Positions 8,068 to 17,547 of a DNA stretch of 64,000 bases are shown piece by piece. Within the stretch, counting starts at the first letter, position 1. Each line of letters starts with the position of its first letter. The stretch comes from Paenibacillus sp. (lineage in GTDB: Bacteria > Bacillota > Bacilli > Paenibacillales > Paenibacillaceae), in the NCBI GenBank assembly GCA_023512345.1, contig JAILZT010000010.1, forward strand, positions 119,330 to 183,329, given 5' to 3'. The notes under the pieces are model-generated. The model was not told the DNA's origin, did no database searches, and worked only from the letters and a program-made list of their open reading frames with translations. The position numbers and the translations under genes were made by a program.

Positions 8068-10689
8068 ATGGCAGTTAAAAACGAAGTCGCCGCCCAAGTT
8101 AAACAACCAACCGCTGAAGAATATATTCAAACGGTAGTTGACAAAGCTAAGAAAGCATTAGAAGAGTTCATGTTGCTCGACCAAGAGCAAGTGAACAAGA
8201 TCGTGCAAGCCATGGCATTGGCTGGGCTCGATAAACACATGTACTTGGCAAAAATGGCTGTGGAAGAAACAGGTCGCGGTGTATACGAAGACAAGATCAT
8301 CAAGAACATCTTCGCTACAGAGTATATCTACAACAACATCAAAAATGATAAAACAGTAGGTATTGTTGAAGACAACAAATATGATAACTTCCAAAAGATC
8401 GCTGAACCTGTCGGAATCGTTATGGGGATTACTCCAGTAACTAACCCTACGTCAACTACAATGTTCAAAGCGTTGATTTCCATTAAGACACGTAACCCTA
8501 TTATATTCGGTTTCCACCCTTCAGCACAAGAGTGTAGCCGTGAAGCTGCAAGAATTCTTGCTGAAGCTGCTGTAAAAGCAGGCGCTCCTGAGAACTGTAT
8601 CCAATGGATCGAAGCTCCTACTATGGACAAAACAAATGCATTGATGAACAACAACGACGTTGCACTGATTTTGGCAACAGGTGGTTCTGCAATGGTTAAA
8701 GCGGCTTACAGCTGCGGTAAACCAGCACTTGGCGTTGGTCCTGGTAACGTTCCTTGCTTCATTGAAAAGAGTGCTGATCTGGATCAAGCAGTTAATGACC
8801 TTATTCTTTCCAAATCTTTCGATAACGGTATGATTTGTGCATCTGAACAAGCAGTTATTATTGAAGAGCCAATCTTCGACCAAGTGAAGAAGAAAATGAT
8901 CGCTAACGGTTGTTACTTCGTGAACAAAGAAGAAGCTGCTAAACTGACAGCTGGCGCTATGAATGTTGAAAAATGTGCAGTTAACCCAGTTATCGTAGGT
9001 CAATCGGCTGTGAAGATCGCTGAAATGTGCGGAATTCAAGTTCCTGCTGGAACTAAAATCTTGGTTGCTGAACTCGAAGGCGTTGGAACTAAATTCCCAT
9101 TGTCTGCTGAGAAATTAAGCCCAGTACTTGCTTGCTATAAAGTTAAAAATGCTGATCAAGGAATTGAACGTGCAGCTGAAATCGTTGAATTTGGCGGCAT
9201 GGGACACAGTTCCGCGATTCATTCCTATAATGAAGAAGTTATTCTTAAATTCTCGAACCGTCTGCAAACTGGACGTATCATCGTAAACTCACCTTCTACA
9301 CATGGTGCAATTGGAGATCTTTATAACACCAACATCCCTTCATTGACTCTGGGTTGTGGATCTTATGGACGTAACTCGGTTTCGCAAAACGTTACTGCCG
9401 TTAACTTAATTAATATTAAGAGGGTGAACCGTCGTACCGTGAATATGCAATGGTTTAAAGTGCCTAACAAGATTTACTTCGAAAAAGGTTGTACACAATA
9501 CCTGGCTAAAATGCCTGATATCACACGTGTAGCAATCATTACTGACCCTATGATGGTAAAACTGGGCTATGTTGAAAGAGTAGAGCACTACCTACGTCAA
9601 CGCCAAACGCCTGTAGCTATTGAAGTATTCTCTGAAGTTGAACCAGATCCATCAACTACTACAGTTGATAAAGGTACTGCAATGATGGCAAGATTCCAAC
9701 CAGACTGCATTATCGCACTGGGTGGCGGTTCCCCTATGGATGCTGCCAAAGCAATGTGGTTGTTCTATGAATACCCAGACACTGATTTCCACAACTTGAA
9801 ACAAAAGTTCATGGATATCCGTAAACGGATTTACAAATACCCACGTTTGGGTCAAAAAGCTAAATTCGTAGCTATCCCAACAACTTCGGGTACAGGTTCA
9901 GAAGTAACATCCTTTGCAGTTATCACTGACAAAACAACTGATGTTCACACTAAATATCCGTTGGCTGATTACGAGCTGACTCCAGACGTAGCTATCGTAG
10001 ATCCAGAGTTCGTATACTCGTTGCCTAAGGTTGCAGTTGCGGATACTGGTATGGACGTACTGACACATGCTATTGAAGCTTATGTTTCCGTAATGGCTAG
10101 TGATTATTCGGATGGTCTTGCTATCAAAGCAATCCAATTGGTAGTTCAATACCTTGAAAAATCAGCACTTGAAGCAGATCCACTTGCTCGTGAGAAAATG
10201 CATAATGCTTCTACACTTGCTGGTATGGCTTTTGCTAATGCATTCTTGGGTATTAACCACAGCTTGGCGCACAAATGGGGCGGTCAATATCACACGGCTC
10301 ACGGTCGTACTAACGCGATCCTTATGCCGCACGTTATCCGCTACAATGCTAAAAAACCTACGAAGTTCGCTGCTTTCCCTAAATACTCGCACTTCATCGC
10401 TGACGAGCGTTATGCTGAAATCGCCCGCATTCTGGGATTGCCAGCTCGTACAACTGAAGAAGGCGTTAACAGCTTGATCAACAAGATTCGTGAAATGAAC
10501 AAAAACCTTGGTATTCCAACGACCTTCCAAGAGCTGGGCTTTGATGCTAAAGACTTCGAATCCCGCGTAGATTACTTGGCTGACCGTGCTTTCGAAGACC
10601 AATGTACTACTGCTAATCCTAAGTTGCCACTGGTTACTGAGCTTGCTGATGTATACCGGAATGCATTCTACGGAAGATTCGACGCTTAA
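8068..10689 (+). CDS. adhE: Bifunctional acetaldehyde-CoA/alcohol dehydrogenase
   Basis: 873 residues, the usual AdhE length. Residues 1 to about 440 are a CoA-acylating aldehyde dehydrogenase with the catalytic Cys in DNGMICASEQAVI and a cofactor segment VGPGNVPCF. A linker at about 445-455 leads to an iron-dependent alcohol dehydrogenase with GGGSPMDAAKAMW and the metal-binding histidines in GINHSLAHKWGG and YHTAHGRTNA. It reduces acetyl-CoA to ethanol with two NADH, forming spirosomes in known homologues. The ribosome site AGGAGG precedes the ATG. Codon choice (CAA, GGT, CGT, AAA) is strongly biased compared with neighbours, which suggests high expression. It supplies the redox sink for PflB-derived acetyl-CoA. 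Confidence 0.97.
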   Translation: MAVKNEVAAQVKQPTAEEYIQTVVDKAKKALEEFMLLDQEQVNKIVQAMALAGLDKHMYLAKMAVEETGRGVYEDKIIKNIFATEYIYNNIKNDKTVGIVEDNKYDNFQKIAEPVGIVMGITPVTNPTSTTMFKALISIKTRNPIIFGFHPSAQECSREAARILAEAAVKAGAPENCIQWIEAPTMDKTNALMNNNDVALILATGGSAMVKAAYSCGKPALGVGPGNVPCFIEKSADLDQAVNDLILSKSFDNGMICASEQAVIIEEPIFDQVKKKMIANGCYFVNKEEAAKLTAGAMNVEKCAVNPVIVGQSAVKIAEMCGIQVPAGTKILVAELEGVGTKFPLSAEKLSPVLACYKVKNADQGIERAAEIVEFGGMGHSSAIHSYNEEVILKFSNRLQTGRIIVNSPSTHGAIGDLYNTNIPSLTLGCGSYGRNSVSQNVTAVNLINIKRVNRRTVNMQWFKVPNKIYFEKGCTQYLAKMPDITRVAIITDPMMVKLGYVERVEHYLRQRQTPVAIEVFSEVEPDPSTTTVDKGTAMMARFQPDCIIALGGGSPMDAAKAMWLFYEYPDTDFHNLKQKFMDIRKRIYKYPRLGQKAKFVAIPTTSGTGSEVTSFAVITDKTTDVHTKYPLADYELTPDVAIVDPEFVYSLPKVAVADTGMDVLTHAIEAYVSVMASDYSDGLAIKAIQLVVQYLEKSALEADPLAREKMHNASTLAGMAFANAFLGINHSLAHKWGGQYHTAHGRTNAILMPHVIRYNAKKPTKFAAFPKYSHFIADERYAEIARILGLPARTTEEGVNSLINKIREMNKNLGIPTTFQELGFDAKDFESRVDYLADRAFEDQCTTANPKLPLVTELADVYRNAFYGRFDA

Positions 10690-10704
10690 ATTATATGCAT
10701 AAAA

Positions 10705-10720
10705 GGGGCTAATTAGCCCC
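10705..10720. repeat. Perfect 16-bp palindrome after adhE
   Basis: GGGGCTAATTAGCCCC lies 16 bases after the adhE stop. It could stabilise the 3' end of the mRNA, but no U tract follows, so it is not a canonical terminator. Confidence 0.5.
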
Positions 10721-10743
10721 CGATATGTCTAAACTGCAACGAG

Positions 10744-10789
10744 AGTGACAAATATCACCGAAAAGCTAGAAAAGGTGATATTTGTCACA
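10744..10789. promoter_or_regulatory. Paired Fnr boxes of pflB, forming a 15-bp inverted repeat
   Basis: Boxes AGTGA-CAAATA-TCACC (10744-10759) and GGTGA-TATTTG-TCACA (10774-10789) are centred 30 bp apart. GTGACAAATATCACC and GGTGATATTTGTCAC are exact reverse complements separated by 14 bases. The proximal box lies 29.5 bp before TAAACT (10811-10816), the likely -10, again a class II arrangement. Confidence 0.7.
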
Positions 10790-10951
10790 GTCCGTTGTGG
10801 GATTATAAACTAAACTGTTTATATAAGATGCTAGGAAATCAAACGAGATTGTGAAATTTCGAACAAGTTTCCGTAGGATCACGAGACTCGGGATTAACCT
10901 TCAAGCCCGCGATCTCCACAAATACAATAAAGATAAATGGAGGGAATTAGC

Positions 10952-13213
10952 ATGTCGGTGATTGAAAAAGATGTACAAGAAGTTAAGTCGGGATGGCGTT
11001 CTTTTACAAAAGGTAAATGGTCCAGAAAAGTAAATGTGAATGATTTTATTGAGAAGAACATTAAGCCTTACCTAGGGAAAGAAGATTTCCTAGCGGGTGC
11101 TACTCACAACACTAATGAACTTTGGAAACTCGTTTCCGAAATGACAAAACAAGAAATTGCCAACGGCGGAGTACTTGATGTGGACGTTAACACTGTATCC
11201 ACAATCGTATCTCACAACCCTGGTTATATCGACAAAGACAAGGAGCAAATCGTAGGCGTTCAAACAGATGCACCTTTCAAACGTTCTGTACAACCTTTTG
11301 GTGGTATCAAAATGATGATCGATGCTTGTAACGCATATGGATTTGAACTTCCACAAGGTATTGTCGACATGTTTACGAACATTCGCAAAACGCACAACCA
11401 AGGCGTTTTTGATGCATATACAAACGACATGAGAGCAGCCCGTAAATCCGGTGTTATTACTGGTCTTCCTGATGCTTACGGTCGCGGTCGTATTATCGGT
11501 GACTATCGTCGTGTAGCTCTTTACGGTGTAGACTTCCTCATTAAAGAAAAGAAACAAGATTTGTTGAACCTCGAATTGGATTCCATGAGCGATCATGTAA
11601 TTCGTCTTCGTGAAGAAATTTCTGAACAAATTCGCGCTTTAGGCGAATTGAAAAAAATGGCACAAATGCATGGCTTCGATATTTCCAAGCCTGCTAACAC
11701 TGCTAAAGAAGCTTTCCAATGGGTATACTTTGGTTACCTGGCAGCAATCAAAGAACAAAACGGTGCGGCTATGTCCCTGGGACGCGTATCCTCATTCCTT
11801 GATATTTATGTACAACGTGATCTTGAAGAAGGCGTTCTGAACGAAGAACAAGCACAAGAACTGGTTGACCATTTTGTCATGAAACTACGTATTGTTAAAT
11901 TCTTGCGTACTCCTGACTATAATGAATTGTTCAGTGGTGACCCTACTTGGGTAACAGAATCCATTGGTGGTATGTCTCTTGATGGAACTACTCGCGTTAC
12001 TAAGAGCAGCTTCCGTTTCCTACACACGCTGTACAACCTGGGCCCTGCTCCAGAACCTAACTTGACTGTACTATGGTCCGAACAATTGCCTGAAGGATTC
12101 AAAAAATATTGTGCGAAAGTTTCAATCGAGACTAGCTCCATTCAATATGAGAATGACGATTTGATGCGTCCGATCTACGGAGACGACTACGGTATCGCTT
12201 GCTGCGTATCCGCAATGCGTATCGGTAAACAAATGCAATTCTTCGGAGCTCGCGCTAACTTGGCAAAAGCATTGCTGTATGCAATCAACGGTGGTGTGGA
12301 TGAGAAATCCGGCGTTCAAGTTGGACCTGAACTTCCACGTATTACTTCTGAATATTTGGACTATGATGAAGTAATGAAACGGTTCCACCCTATGATGGAT
12401 TGGCTTGCTAAGCTTTATATGAACACATTGAATGTTATTCACTATATGCATGATAAATATTCCTACGAGCGTATTGAAATGGCTCTGCATGACCGCGATA
12501 TTCTGCGGACAATGGCTTGTGGTATCGCTGGTCTGTCTGTTACAGCTGACTCCCTGAGCGCCATCAAACATGCTAAAGTTAAAGTTATCCGTAATGAACA
12601 AGGCATCGCGGTTGACTTCGAAACCGAAGGCGAATTCCCTTGCTATGGTAACAACGACGATGCTGTTGATAACATCGCAGTAGAATTGGTTGAAACCTTC
12701 ATGACGAAGATCCGTAAAAACCATGCTTACCGTGATGCGTTGCCAACACAATCTGTGTTGACAATTACTTCAAATGTAGTATACGGTAAGAAAACAGGTA
12801 CTACTCCTGATGGACGTAAAAAAGGTGAGCCATTCGCACCGGGTGCTAACCCAATGCATGGCCGTGACAAGAAAGGTGCTTTGGCTTCCCTGAGCTCCGT
12901 TGCTAAATTGCCATACGAAGATAGCTTGGATGGTATCTCCAACACTTTCTCCATCGTGCCAAAAGCACTGGGTAAAGAAGAAGAAGGACGTAAATCCAAC
13001 CTTGTATCGATGCTTGACGGATACTTCGGCAGCAAAGGTCACCACTTGAATGTTAACGTATTTGCCCGCGAACAATTGATGGATGCTATGGAGCACCCAG
13101 AGAACTACCCACAATTGACGATCCGCGTATCTGGCTATGCAGTTAACTTCATCAAGCTGACTCGCGAACAACAAATGGATGTAATTAACCGTACTTTCCA
13201 CGGTTCGATGTAA
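10952..13213 (+). CDS. pflB: Formate acetyltransferase (pyruvate formate-lyase)
   Basis: 753 residues, normal for PflB. The paired catalytic cysteines are in [10 protein letters not shown] and the glycyl radical is in [10 protein letters not shown] near the C-terminus. It cleaves pyruvate plus CoA to acetyl-CoA plus formate without oxygen, as a cytoplasmic homodimer. The start is ATG 10952, 7 bases after GGAGGG (10939-10944); the ATG at 10937 is inside that ribosome site. Codon bias is as strong as in adhE. It is co-directional with its activating enzyme pflA 120 bases downstream, and Fnr boxes upstream predict anaerobic induction. Confidence 0.97.
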   Translation: MSVIEKDVQEVKSGWRSFTKGKWSRKVNVNDFIEKNIKPYLGKEDFLAGATHNTNELWKLVSEMTKQEIANGGVLDVDVNTVSTIVSHNPGYIDKDKEQIVGVQTDAPFKRSVQPFGGIKMMIDACNAYGFELPQGIVDMFTNIRKTHNQGVFDAYTNDMRAARKSGVITGLPDAYGRGRIIGDYRRVALYGVDFLIKEKKQDLLNLELDSMSDHVIRLREEISEQIRALGELKKMAQMHGFDISKPANTAKEAFQWVYFGYLAAIKEQNGAAMSLGRVSSFLDIYVQRDLEEGVLNEEQAQELVDHFVMKLRIVKFLRTPDYNELFSGDPTWVTESIGGMSLDGTTRVTKSSFRFLHTLYNLGPAPEPNLTVLWSEQLPEGFKKYCAKVSIETSSIQYENDDLMRPIYGDDYGIACCVSAMRIGKQMQFFGARANLAKALLYAINGGVDEKSGVQVGPELPRITSEYLDYDEVMKRFHPMMDWLAKLYMNTLNVIHYMHDKYSYERIEMALHDRDILRTMACGIAGLSVTADSLSAIKHAKVKVIRNEQGIAVDFETEGEFPCYGNNDDAVDNIAVELVETFMTKIRKNHAYRDALPTQSVLTITSNVVYGKKTGTTPDGRKKGEPFAPGANPMHGRDKKGALASLSSVAKLPYEDSLDGISNTFSIVPKALGKEEEGRKSNLVSMLDGYFGSKGHHLNVNVFAREQLMDAMEHPENYPQLTIRVSGYAVNFIKLTREQQMDVINRTFHGSM

Positions 13214-13257
13214 TCATAAATTAACTGTCAATCAATCTACTTCAACATTTATAACAA

Positions 13258-13302
13258 TACGGATACCGTCCTTGAAAAGGGGCGGTTCAATCCGTTTTTA
13301 GA
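13258..13302 (+). terminator. pflB-pflA intergenic hairpin, probable leaky terminator
   Basis: ACGGAT (13259-13264) pairs with ATCCGT, with an inner ACCGTCC/GGGGCGGT stem, then TTTTT. It lies between pflB and pflA. This would lower pflA transcript relative to pflB, which suits a catalytic activase, or it could protect the pflB 3' end. Confidence 0.5.
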
Positions 13303-13333
13303 GGTATAAATGGTGGCGAAAGGAAGGCATCAT

Positions 13334-14074
13334 ATGGTTAATGGACGCATACACTCCTTAGAAACCTTTGGGACCGTGGATGGACCTGGTATTCGTTTTG
13401 TTTTATTCCTGCAAGGCTGTCTGTTGAAATGCCAATACTGTCATAACCCGGATACATGGGCTCTTAATGAGGGCAAAGAAATGAGTCTGGAAGAAGTGTT
13501 GTCAGAGATAGAACCCTATCTGAATTATTATCGGACAAGCGGTGGTGGATTAACGGTATCTGGTGGAGAACCAACATTGCAAGCTCACTTTGTGAAACAA
13601 TTGTTCACCGAAGTGAAGAAACGTTGGAATCTTCATACCACATTAGACACCAATGGATATAACGAAGGTGATAAGATTAATGAATTGCTGGATGTTACGG
13701 ATCTAGTACTACTTGATCTGAAACACATTGATGATGAGGCTCATATTAAGCTGACAGGTAAATCCAATGATCGTACATTGAAGCTAGCTCGTTGGTTATC
13801 TGACCACAATCGGAAGATGTGGGTTCGTCACGTTTACGTTCCAGGTATTCATGACAGTGAAGAGGACTTGATTAATCTAGGACGCTTTATTGGGACTTTA
13901 AATGGCGTGGAGAAATTCGAAATTTTACCCTACCATCAAATGGGGATTTATAAATGGGAGATGTTGGGTAAACCTTATGAATTAGAAGGTGTTCCGTCTC
14001 CTACGGATGAGGAAGTAGAGCGGGCCTATCGTTTGATTGAAGAAGGACGTAAGCAGACCGCTTTAGTGCTTTAA
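13334..14074 (+). CDS. pflA: Pyruvate formate-lyase activating enzyme (radical SAM)
   Basis: 246 residues. The radical SAM cluster motif CxxxCxxC is in GCLLKCQYCHN, preceded by FGTVDGPGIRFVLF, and the glycine-rich TSGGGLTVSGGEPTLQ segment is diagnostic of PflA. It generates the glycyl radical on PflB using S-adenosylmethionine and a [4Fe-4S] cluster. I chose ATG 13334, 6 bases from AGGAAGG (13321-13327), over ATG 13310. No separate promoter is evident, so it depends on read-through from pflB. Confidence 0.95.
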   Translation: MVNGRIHSLETFGTVDGPGIRFVLFLQGCLLKCQYCHNPDTWALNEGKEMSLEEVLSEIEPYLNYYRTSGGGLTVSGGEPTLQAHFVKQLFTEVKKRWNLHTTLDTNGYNEGDKINELLDVTDLVLLDLKHIDDEAHIKLTGKSNDRTLKLARWLSDHNRKMWVRHVYVPGIHDSEEDLINLGRFIGTLNGVEKFEILPYHQMGIYKWEMLGKPYELEGVPSPTDEEVERAYRLIEEGRKQTALVL

Positions 14075-14089
14075 TTATAATGTTAATAA

Positions 14090-14133
14090 GAGCTGTTCCG
14101 AAGGTAGTTTTTCTACTAGCGGAGCAGCTTTTT
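14090..14133 (+). terminator. pfl operon terminator
   Basis: AGCTG-T-TCCG pairs with CGGA-G-CAGCT across a long A/T-rich loop, followed by TTTTTT. Confidence 0.75.
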
Positions 14134-14314
14134 TGTATTGATTTTAAGTTATATGTAATGTTTAATGACATTGAGAGTTATAAAAACAAGATGATTCCGC
14201 TTACATTAGAGTATTTTATCCCTCGAGTAGATGAATCTTGACCTTACGATTACAAGGTTCGTTTTTTATAATATGAAGTGTAAAGGAAATCAATATAGGG
14301 AGGGTCACAAAAAA

Positions 14315-15712
14315 ATGAGAAAAAGTTTGACTATGCTCTTGTCTCTGATTTTCGTAACTTCAGCTTTACTGACTGGTTGTGGAGGCAACAACAATAATAC
14401 GGCTAATACAGCAGAAGAAACTAACGCCCCAGCATCAACAAATGCCGCAGCTACTGAAGAACCCGTAAGCAGTGAACCTTTTGAGATGACGATCCGTCAT
14501 ACTCAGGTGGGTGCTGACAAACAGAAACGTCTGGCCATACTGGAAGACGTAGTTGGAAAAGTTCAAACGGATGTACCGGGTTTGACATTTACGCTCGATG
14601 GAGTGGACTCAGATGTCAATCGGAAAGAGAAGCTGCGCGGTGAAATGGCGGCGGGAAATCCACCGGAAATATTTGATCTTTTCGGCAGCCCAGACTCCAA
14701 AATTTATGCTAAAGAAAGCAAATTGCTTGATCTGACACCGATCCTCGAAGAGCTAGGCATTAAAGATAAGTTCTCTAACCTTGACCCATTTACGTATGAA
14801 GGGAAAATTTATGGATTACCTATCGGTGGATCCGGTGAAGGATTCTTTTATAACAAAGGATACTATACAGAAAAAGGATGGAAAGCCCCTACTACGTTTG
14901 CTGAGCTAGAAAAACAATTAGCAGACATCAAAGCGGATGGCAAAGTGCCATTGGCAGGAGCTTCAAAGGCTGGCTGGGTACCGTTAATGCTTGCTAACCA
15001 CTTGTGGTCACGTTATGCAGGTCCTGATGTGACAGCCAAATTCCCAACAGGCGAAGCCAAGTGGAGTGATGCGAATGTGGTTAAGGGCTTCTCGAAATAT
15101 AAAGAATGGATTGACAAAGGGTATTTCAAAAAAGGCGAGCTGGGTTTTGAGTATGCAGAATATACAACCCAGTTCACAAGCGGTGAGGCTATCCTAATGT
15201 ATGATGGAACCTGGAAATCTTCGGTATTCAAAGCCGGTCAATCAGGCGAAGGCATGATTGGTAAAGTAGGATTTTTCAATATCCCTCCTGTTGAAGGTGG
15301 AGTAGGTGACCAAACAGCTCTAATGCGGGATGTAAACAATGGTTACGGCTTCTCTGCTTCGGTAGCGGATGATGAGCGTCAGCTGGCTGCTGTTAAATCG
15401 TTTATTAAGAACCTTTTCAATGAAGAAATGCAGCTGCGTGGACTTGTGGAAGACGGAGTTCTGCCTGCCATGAAAATTGATCAAGCCAAACTTAACGCGA
15501 GCATCACAGATGATCTGATGAGCGAGATTGTAGCCGTTCTTAACAATTCACAGTCCTCATTCCCTGCCTTTGACTCCCTTGTTCAGGCAGATGTTACAAC
15601 CGAAATCAGCAACATTCAAATTCAAAGCCTAATCGGGGGACAAACGACACCTGAGAAAATGGGAGCAGCCCTGCAAAAGGTTCAGGAAGAAGCTAACGCA
15701 GCCGTGGAATAA
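14315..15712 (+). CDS. ABC sugar-binding lipoprotein (family 1 extracellular solute-binding)
   Basis: 465 residues. The N-terminus MRKSLTMLLSLIFVTSALLTGCGG is a lipoprotein signal peptide with lipobox LLTGC, then an Asn/Thr/Ala-rich linker. The rest is a MalE/MsmE-type binding protein (AAGNPPEIFDLFG, YGLPIGGSGEGFFYNKGYY and MYDGTWKSSVF segments). It should capture an oligosaccharide outside the membrane for the two permeases downstream. The start is ATG 14315 with AGGGAGG upstream. The open frame extends to 14231, but that part has no ribosome site. No ATP-binding gene is in the cluster, so a shared MsmX-type ATPase is likely (inference from related systems). Confidence 0.93.
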   Translation: MRKSLTMLLSLIFVTSALLTGCGGNNNNTANTAEETNAPASTNAAATEEPVSSEPFEMTIRHTQVGADKQKRLAILEDVVGKVQTDVPGLTFTLDGVDSDVNRKEKLRGEMAAGNPPEIFDLFGSPDSKIYAKESKLLDLTPILEELGIKDKFSNLDPFTYEGKIYGLPIGGSGEGFFYNKGYYTEKGWKAPTTFAELEKQLADIKADGKVPLAGASKAGWVPLMLANHLWSRYAGPDVTAKFPTGEAKWSDANVVKGFSKYKEWIDKGYFKKGELGFEYAEYTTQFTSGEAILMYDGTWKSSVFKAGQSGEGMIGKVGFFNIPPVEGGVGDQTALMRDVNNGYGFSASVADDERQLAAVKSFIKNLFNEEMQLRGLVEDGVLPAMKIDQAKLNASITDDLMSEIVAVLNNSQSSFPAFDSLVQADVTTEISNIQIQSLIGGQTTPEKMGAALQKVQEEANAAVE

Positions 15713-15727
15713 GGAGCGGTAAATTGA

Positions 15728-15762
15728 ATGTACCCTGGCGATTGGTCCAGGGTACATTTTTT
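15728..15762 (+). terminator. Attenuating terminator between binding protein and permeases
   Basis: ATGTACCCTGG pairs perfectly with CCAGGGTACAT across 8 bases, followed by six T. Placed between the binding-protein gene and the permease genes, it would give more binding protein than permease. Confidence 0.8.
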
Positions 15763-15804
15763 AAATAAGCCGATTCTTATACTTTGTCCTTACTGGAGGT
15801 AGTC

Positions 15805-16689
15805 ATGAATAAAGCACTGAAGAATCCCTTGGTATTTAGTCTTTTCGTTCTGCCAGCGTTATTTTTATTCCTAATGTTTTTTATTTATCCTATATTCAGC
15901 TCGATTTATTATAGCTTAACCAGTTGGAATGGTGTCTCGGATACGGTTAAGTATGCAGGCCTAGCCAATTACAAAAAAGCACTGGGAGACGAGCGTTTCT
16001 GGACTTCAGCTAAAAATAACGGATGGTTTATTATATTCTCCGTTTGTGTGCAGGTACCCCTTATCGTACTGTTCTCCTTATTGATTGCCAATGTTAAAAA
16101 GCTGAAGGGCCTTTATAAGACAGCTGTTTTTATGCCAGCGATTATGTCTACAGCAGTGATTGGAATTCTATGGGGATTTATTTACGAACCCAATATTGGA
16201 CTTATCAATAAAGTAATTGGACTGGTTGGTATTGACCCTATTTACTGGCTTTCCGATGAAAGGTTTGCCATGTTGTCCATTCTGATTACGAATGCCTGGC
16301 AATGGACCGGATTCTACATTGTAATGGTCCTGGCTGCCATTCTTTCAATTCCCGGAGAACTGGATGAAGCTGCGAAGATTGACGGCGCTACCGGCGTTCA
16401 GCGAGCCTTACGTATCACACTTCCCCTTATTATGCCGATCATATCTGTGGTGATTATGCTCTCTATTGCAGGGGCAATGAAAGCAGCAGATATTGTTATC
16501 GTTATGACAAAGGGTGGGCCAGCAGGCTCTACTGAGGTTATGGCGACCTACATGATTAAATATGCGATCACCAACTTTAAATATGGCTACGGCAATACGA
16601 TCGCCGTTCTGATCTTTATGTTTACGCTGGTGGTTACGGCTTGTTATCAGCTGCTGGTTGCCCGGCGTAACGAAAGGATTGAATACTGA
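15805..16689 (+). CDS. ABC sugar permease, MalF/UgpA type
   Basis: 294 residues with six predicted membrane helices. The EAA loop that contacts the ATPase reads ELDEAAKIDGATGVQRALR. It is typical of CUT1 carbohydrate importers. The start is ATG 15805 after CTGGAGGT. It overlaps the next gene in TGATG at 16687-16691, showing translational coupling. Confidence 0.93.
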   Translation: MNKALKNPLVFSLFVLPALFLFLMFFIYPIFSSIYYSLTSWNGVSDTVKYAGLANYKKALGDERFWTSAKNNGWFIIFSVCVQVPLIVLFSLLIANVKKLKGLYKTAVFMPAIMSTAVIGILWGFIYEPNIGLINKVIGLVGIDPIYWLSDERFAMLSILITNAWQWTGFYIVMVLAAILSIPGELDEAAKIDGATGVQRALRITLPLIMPIISVVIMLSIAGAMKAADIVIVMTKGGPAGSTEVMATYMIKYAITNFKYGYGNTIAVLIFMFTLVVTACYQLLVARRNERIEY

Positions 16690-17519
16690 TGCTCCGTTCC
16701 CTGAAAAAAAGCCTTCCACACGTAATTCTATTATCGTATCTGCTAGTAATTCTCTTTCCTTTCTTGTTCGTCCTTTTCTCATCAGTGAAGAAAGATAATA
16801 ATGAAATTGCCTTGAATCCTTTTGGAATTCCCAAACAATTCGTCTTTGATAATTATGTTGAGGCCTGGGTAAATGCCAAAATAAGCACTTATTTTTTCAA
16901 TAGCTTGTATATCTCCATCTTGGCTTCTGTAGTAACTATTCTTCTGGGTGCTATGTTTGCGTTTGCAGTTACCCGGATGCGTCAGGGCAAATGGAATGGC
17001 ATCCTTTTTTCCATAGTACTGGTGGGGATGCTAATTCCTAATAATGCGCTTATGCTGCCGATCTATACAATAGTCCGTAAGTTAGGCATCTTGAACACAC
17101 ACTGGGCACTAATTATTCCATATATTGCCAATGCAATTCCTTTTACTATTATTATTTTGGCGGCATTTATGCGATCTTTGCCAAGAGAAATAGAAGAGGC
17201 TGCGGTGATGGATGGCTTGAAGGCTCAAGGTATCTTTGCTAGAATTATTGTACCTCTGACAATACCCGCTATGGTCACGGTATTCATTGTTAATTTCCTG
17301 GGAAATTGGAATGAGTTCTTGCTGGCTAACTATTTTCTTTCCAATGATGAGCTGCGTACACTTCCGGTGGGTATGGTCCAGTTCCGTGATCAATATCAGA
17401 TGAATTATGCGCAAATGTCTGCAGGCATCGTTTATAGTGTGGTGCCCGTCATTATTATTTACGCGATTTTACAGGAAAAGATCATTGAAGGCGTAACAGC
17501 GGGGGGCGTAAAAGGATAA
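16689..17519 (+). CDS. ABC sugar permease, MalG/UgpE type
   Basis: 276 residues, six membrane helices, with the EAA loop EIEEAAVMDGLKAQGIFAR. It is the second subunit of the CUT1 importer and is coupled by one-base overlap to the gene before it. The next gene, a sensor kinase, starts 28 bases later, so importer and regulator genes form one transcription unit. Confidence 0.93.
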   Translation: MLRSLKKSLPHVILLSYLLVILFPFLFVLFSSVKKDNNEIALNPFGIPKQFVFDNYVEAWVNAKISTYFFNSLYISILASVVTILLGAMFAFAVTRMRQGKWNGILFSIVLVGMLIPNNALMLPIYTIVRKLGILNTHWALIIPYIANAIPFTIIILAAFMRSLPREIEEAAVMDGLKAQGIFARIIVPLTIPAMVTVFIVNFLGNWNEFLLANYFLSNDELRTLPVGMVQFRDQYQMNYAQMSAGIVYSVVPVIIIYAILQEKIIEGVTAGGVKG

Positions 17520-17547
17520 GTTTCTTTACAGTCAGGAGAATTAGCCC

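Noticed and set aside
8521..9039. 172-codon minus-strand ORF inside adhE
   Set aside because: It is antisense to a gene with full motif support and reads as low-complexity Cys/Ser/Phe-rich protein, a shadow of biased codon use.
10705..10720. Palindrome after adhE as a terminator
   Set aside because: No U tract follows; listed as a palindrome only.
12122..12751. 209-codon minus-strand ORF inside pflB
   Set aside because: Antisense shadow of strongly biased pflB codons; no domain or ribosome site.
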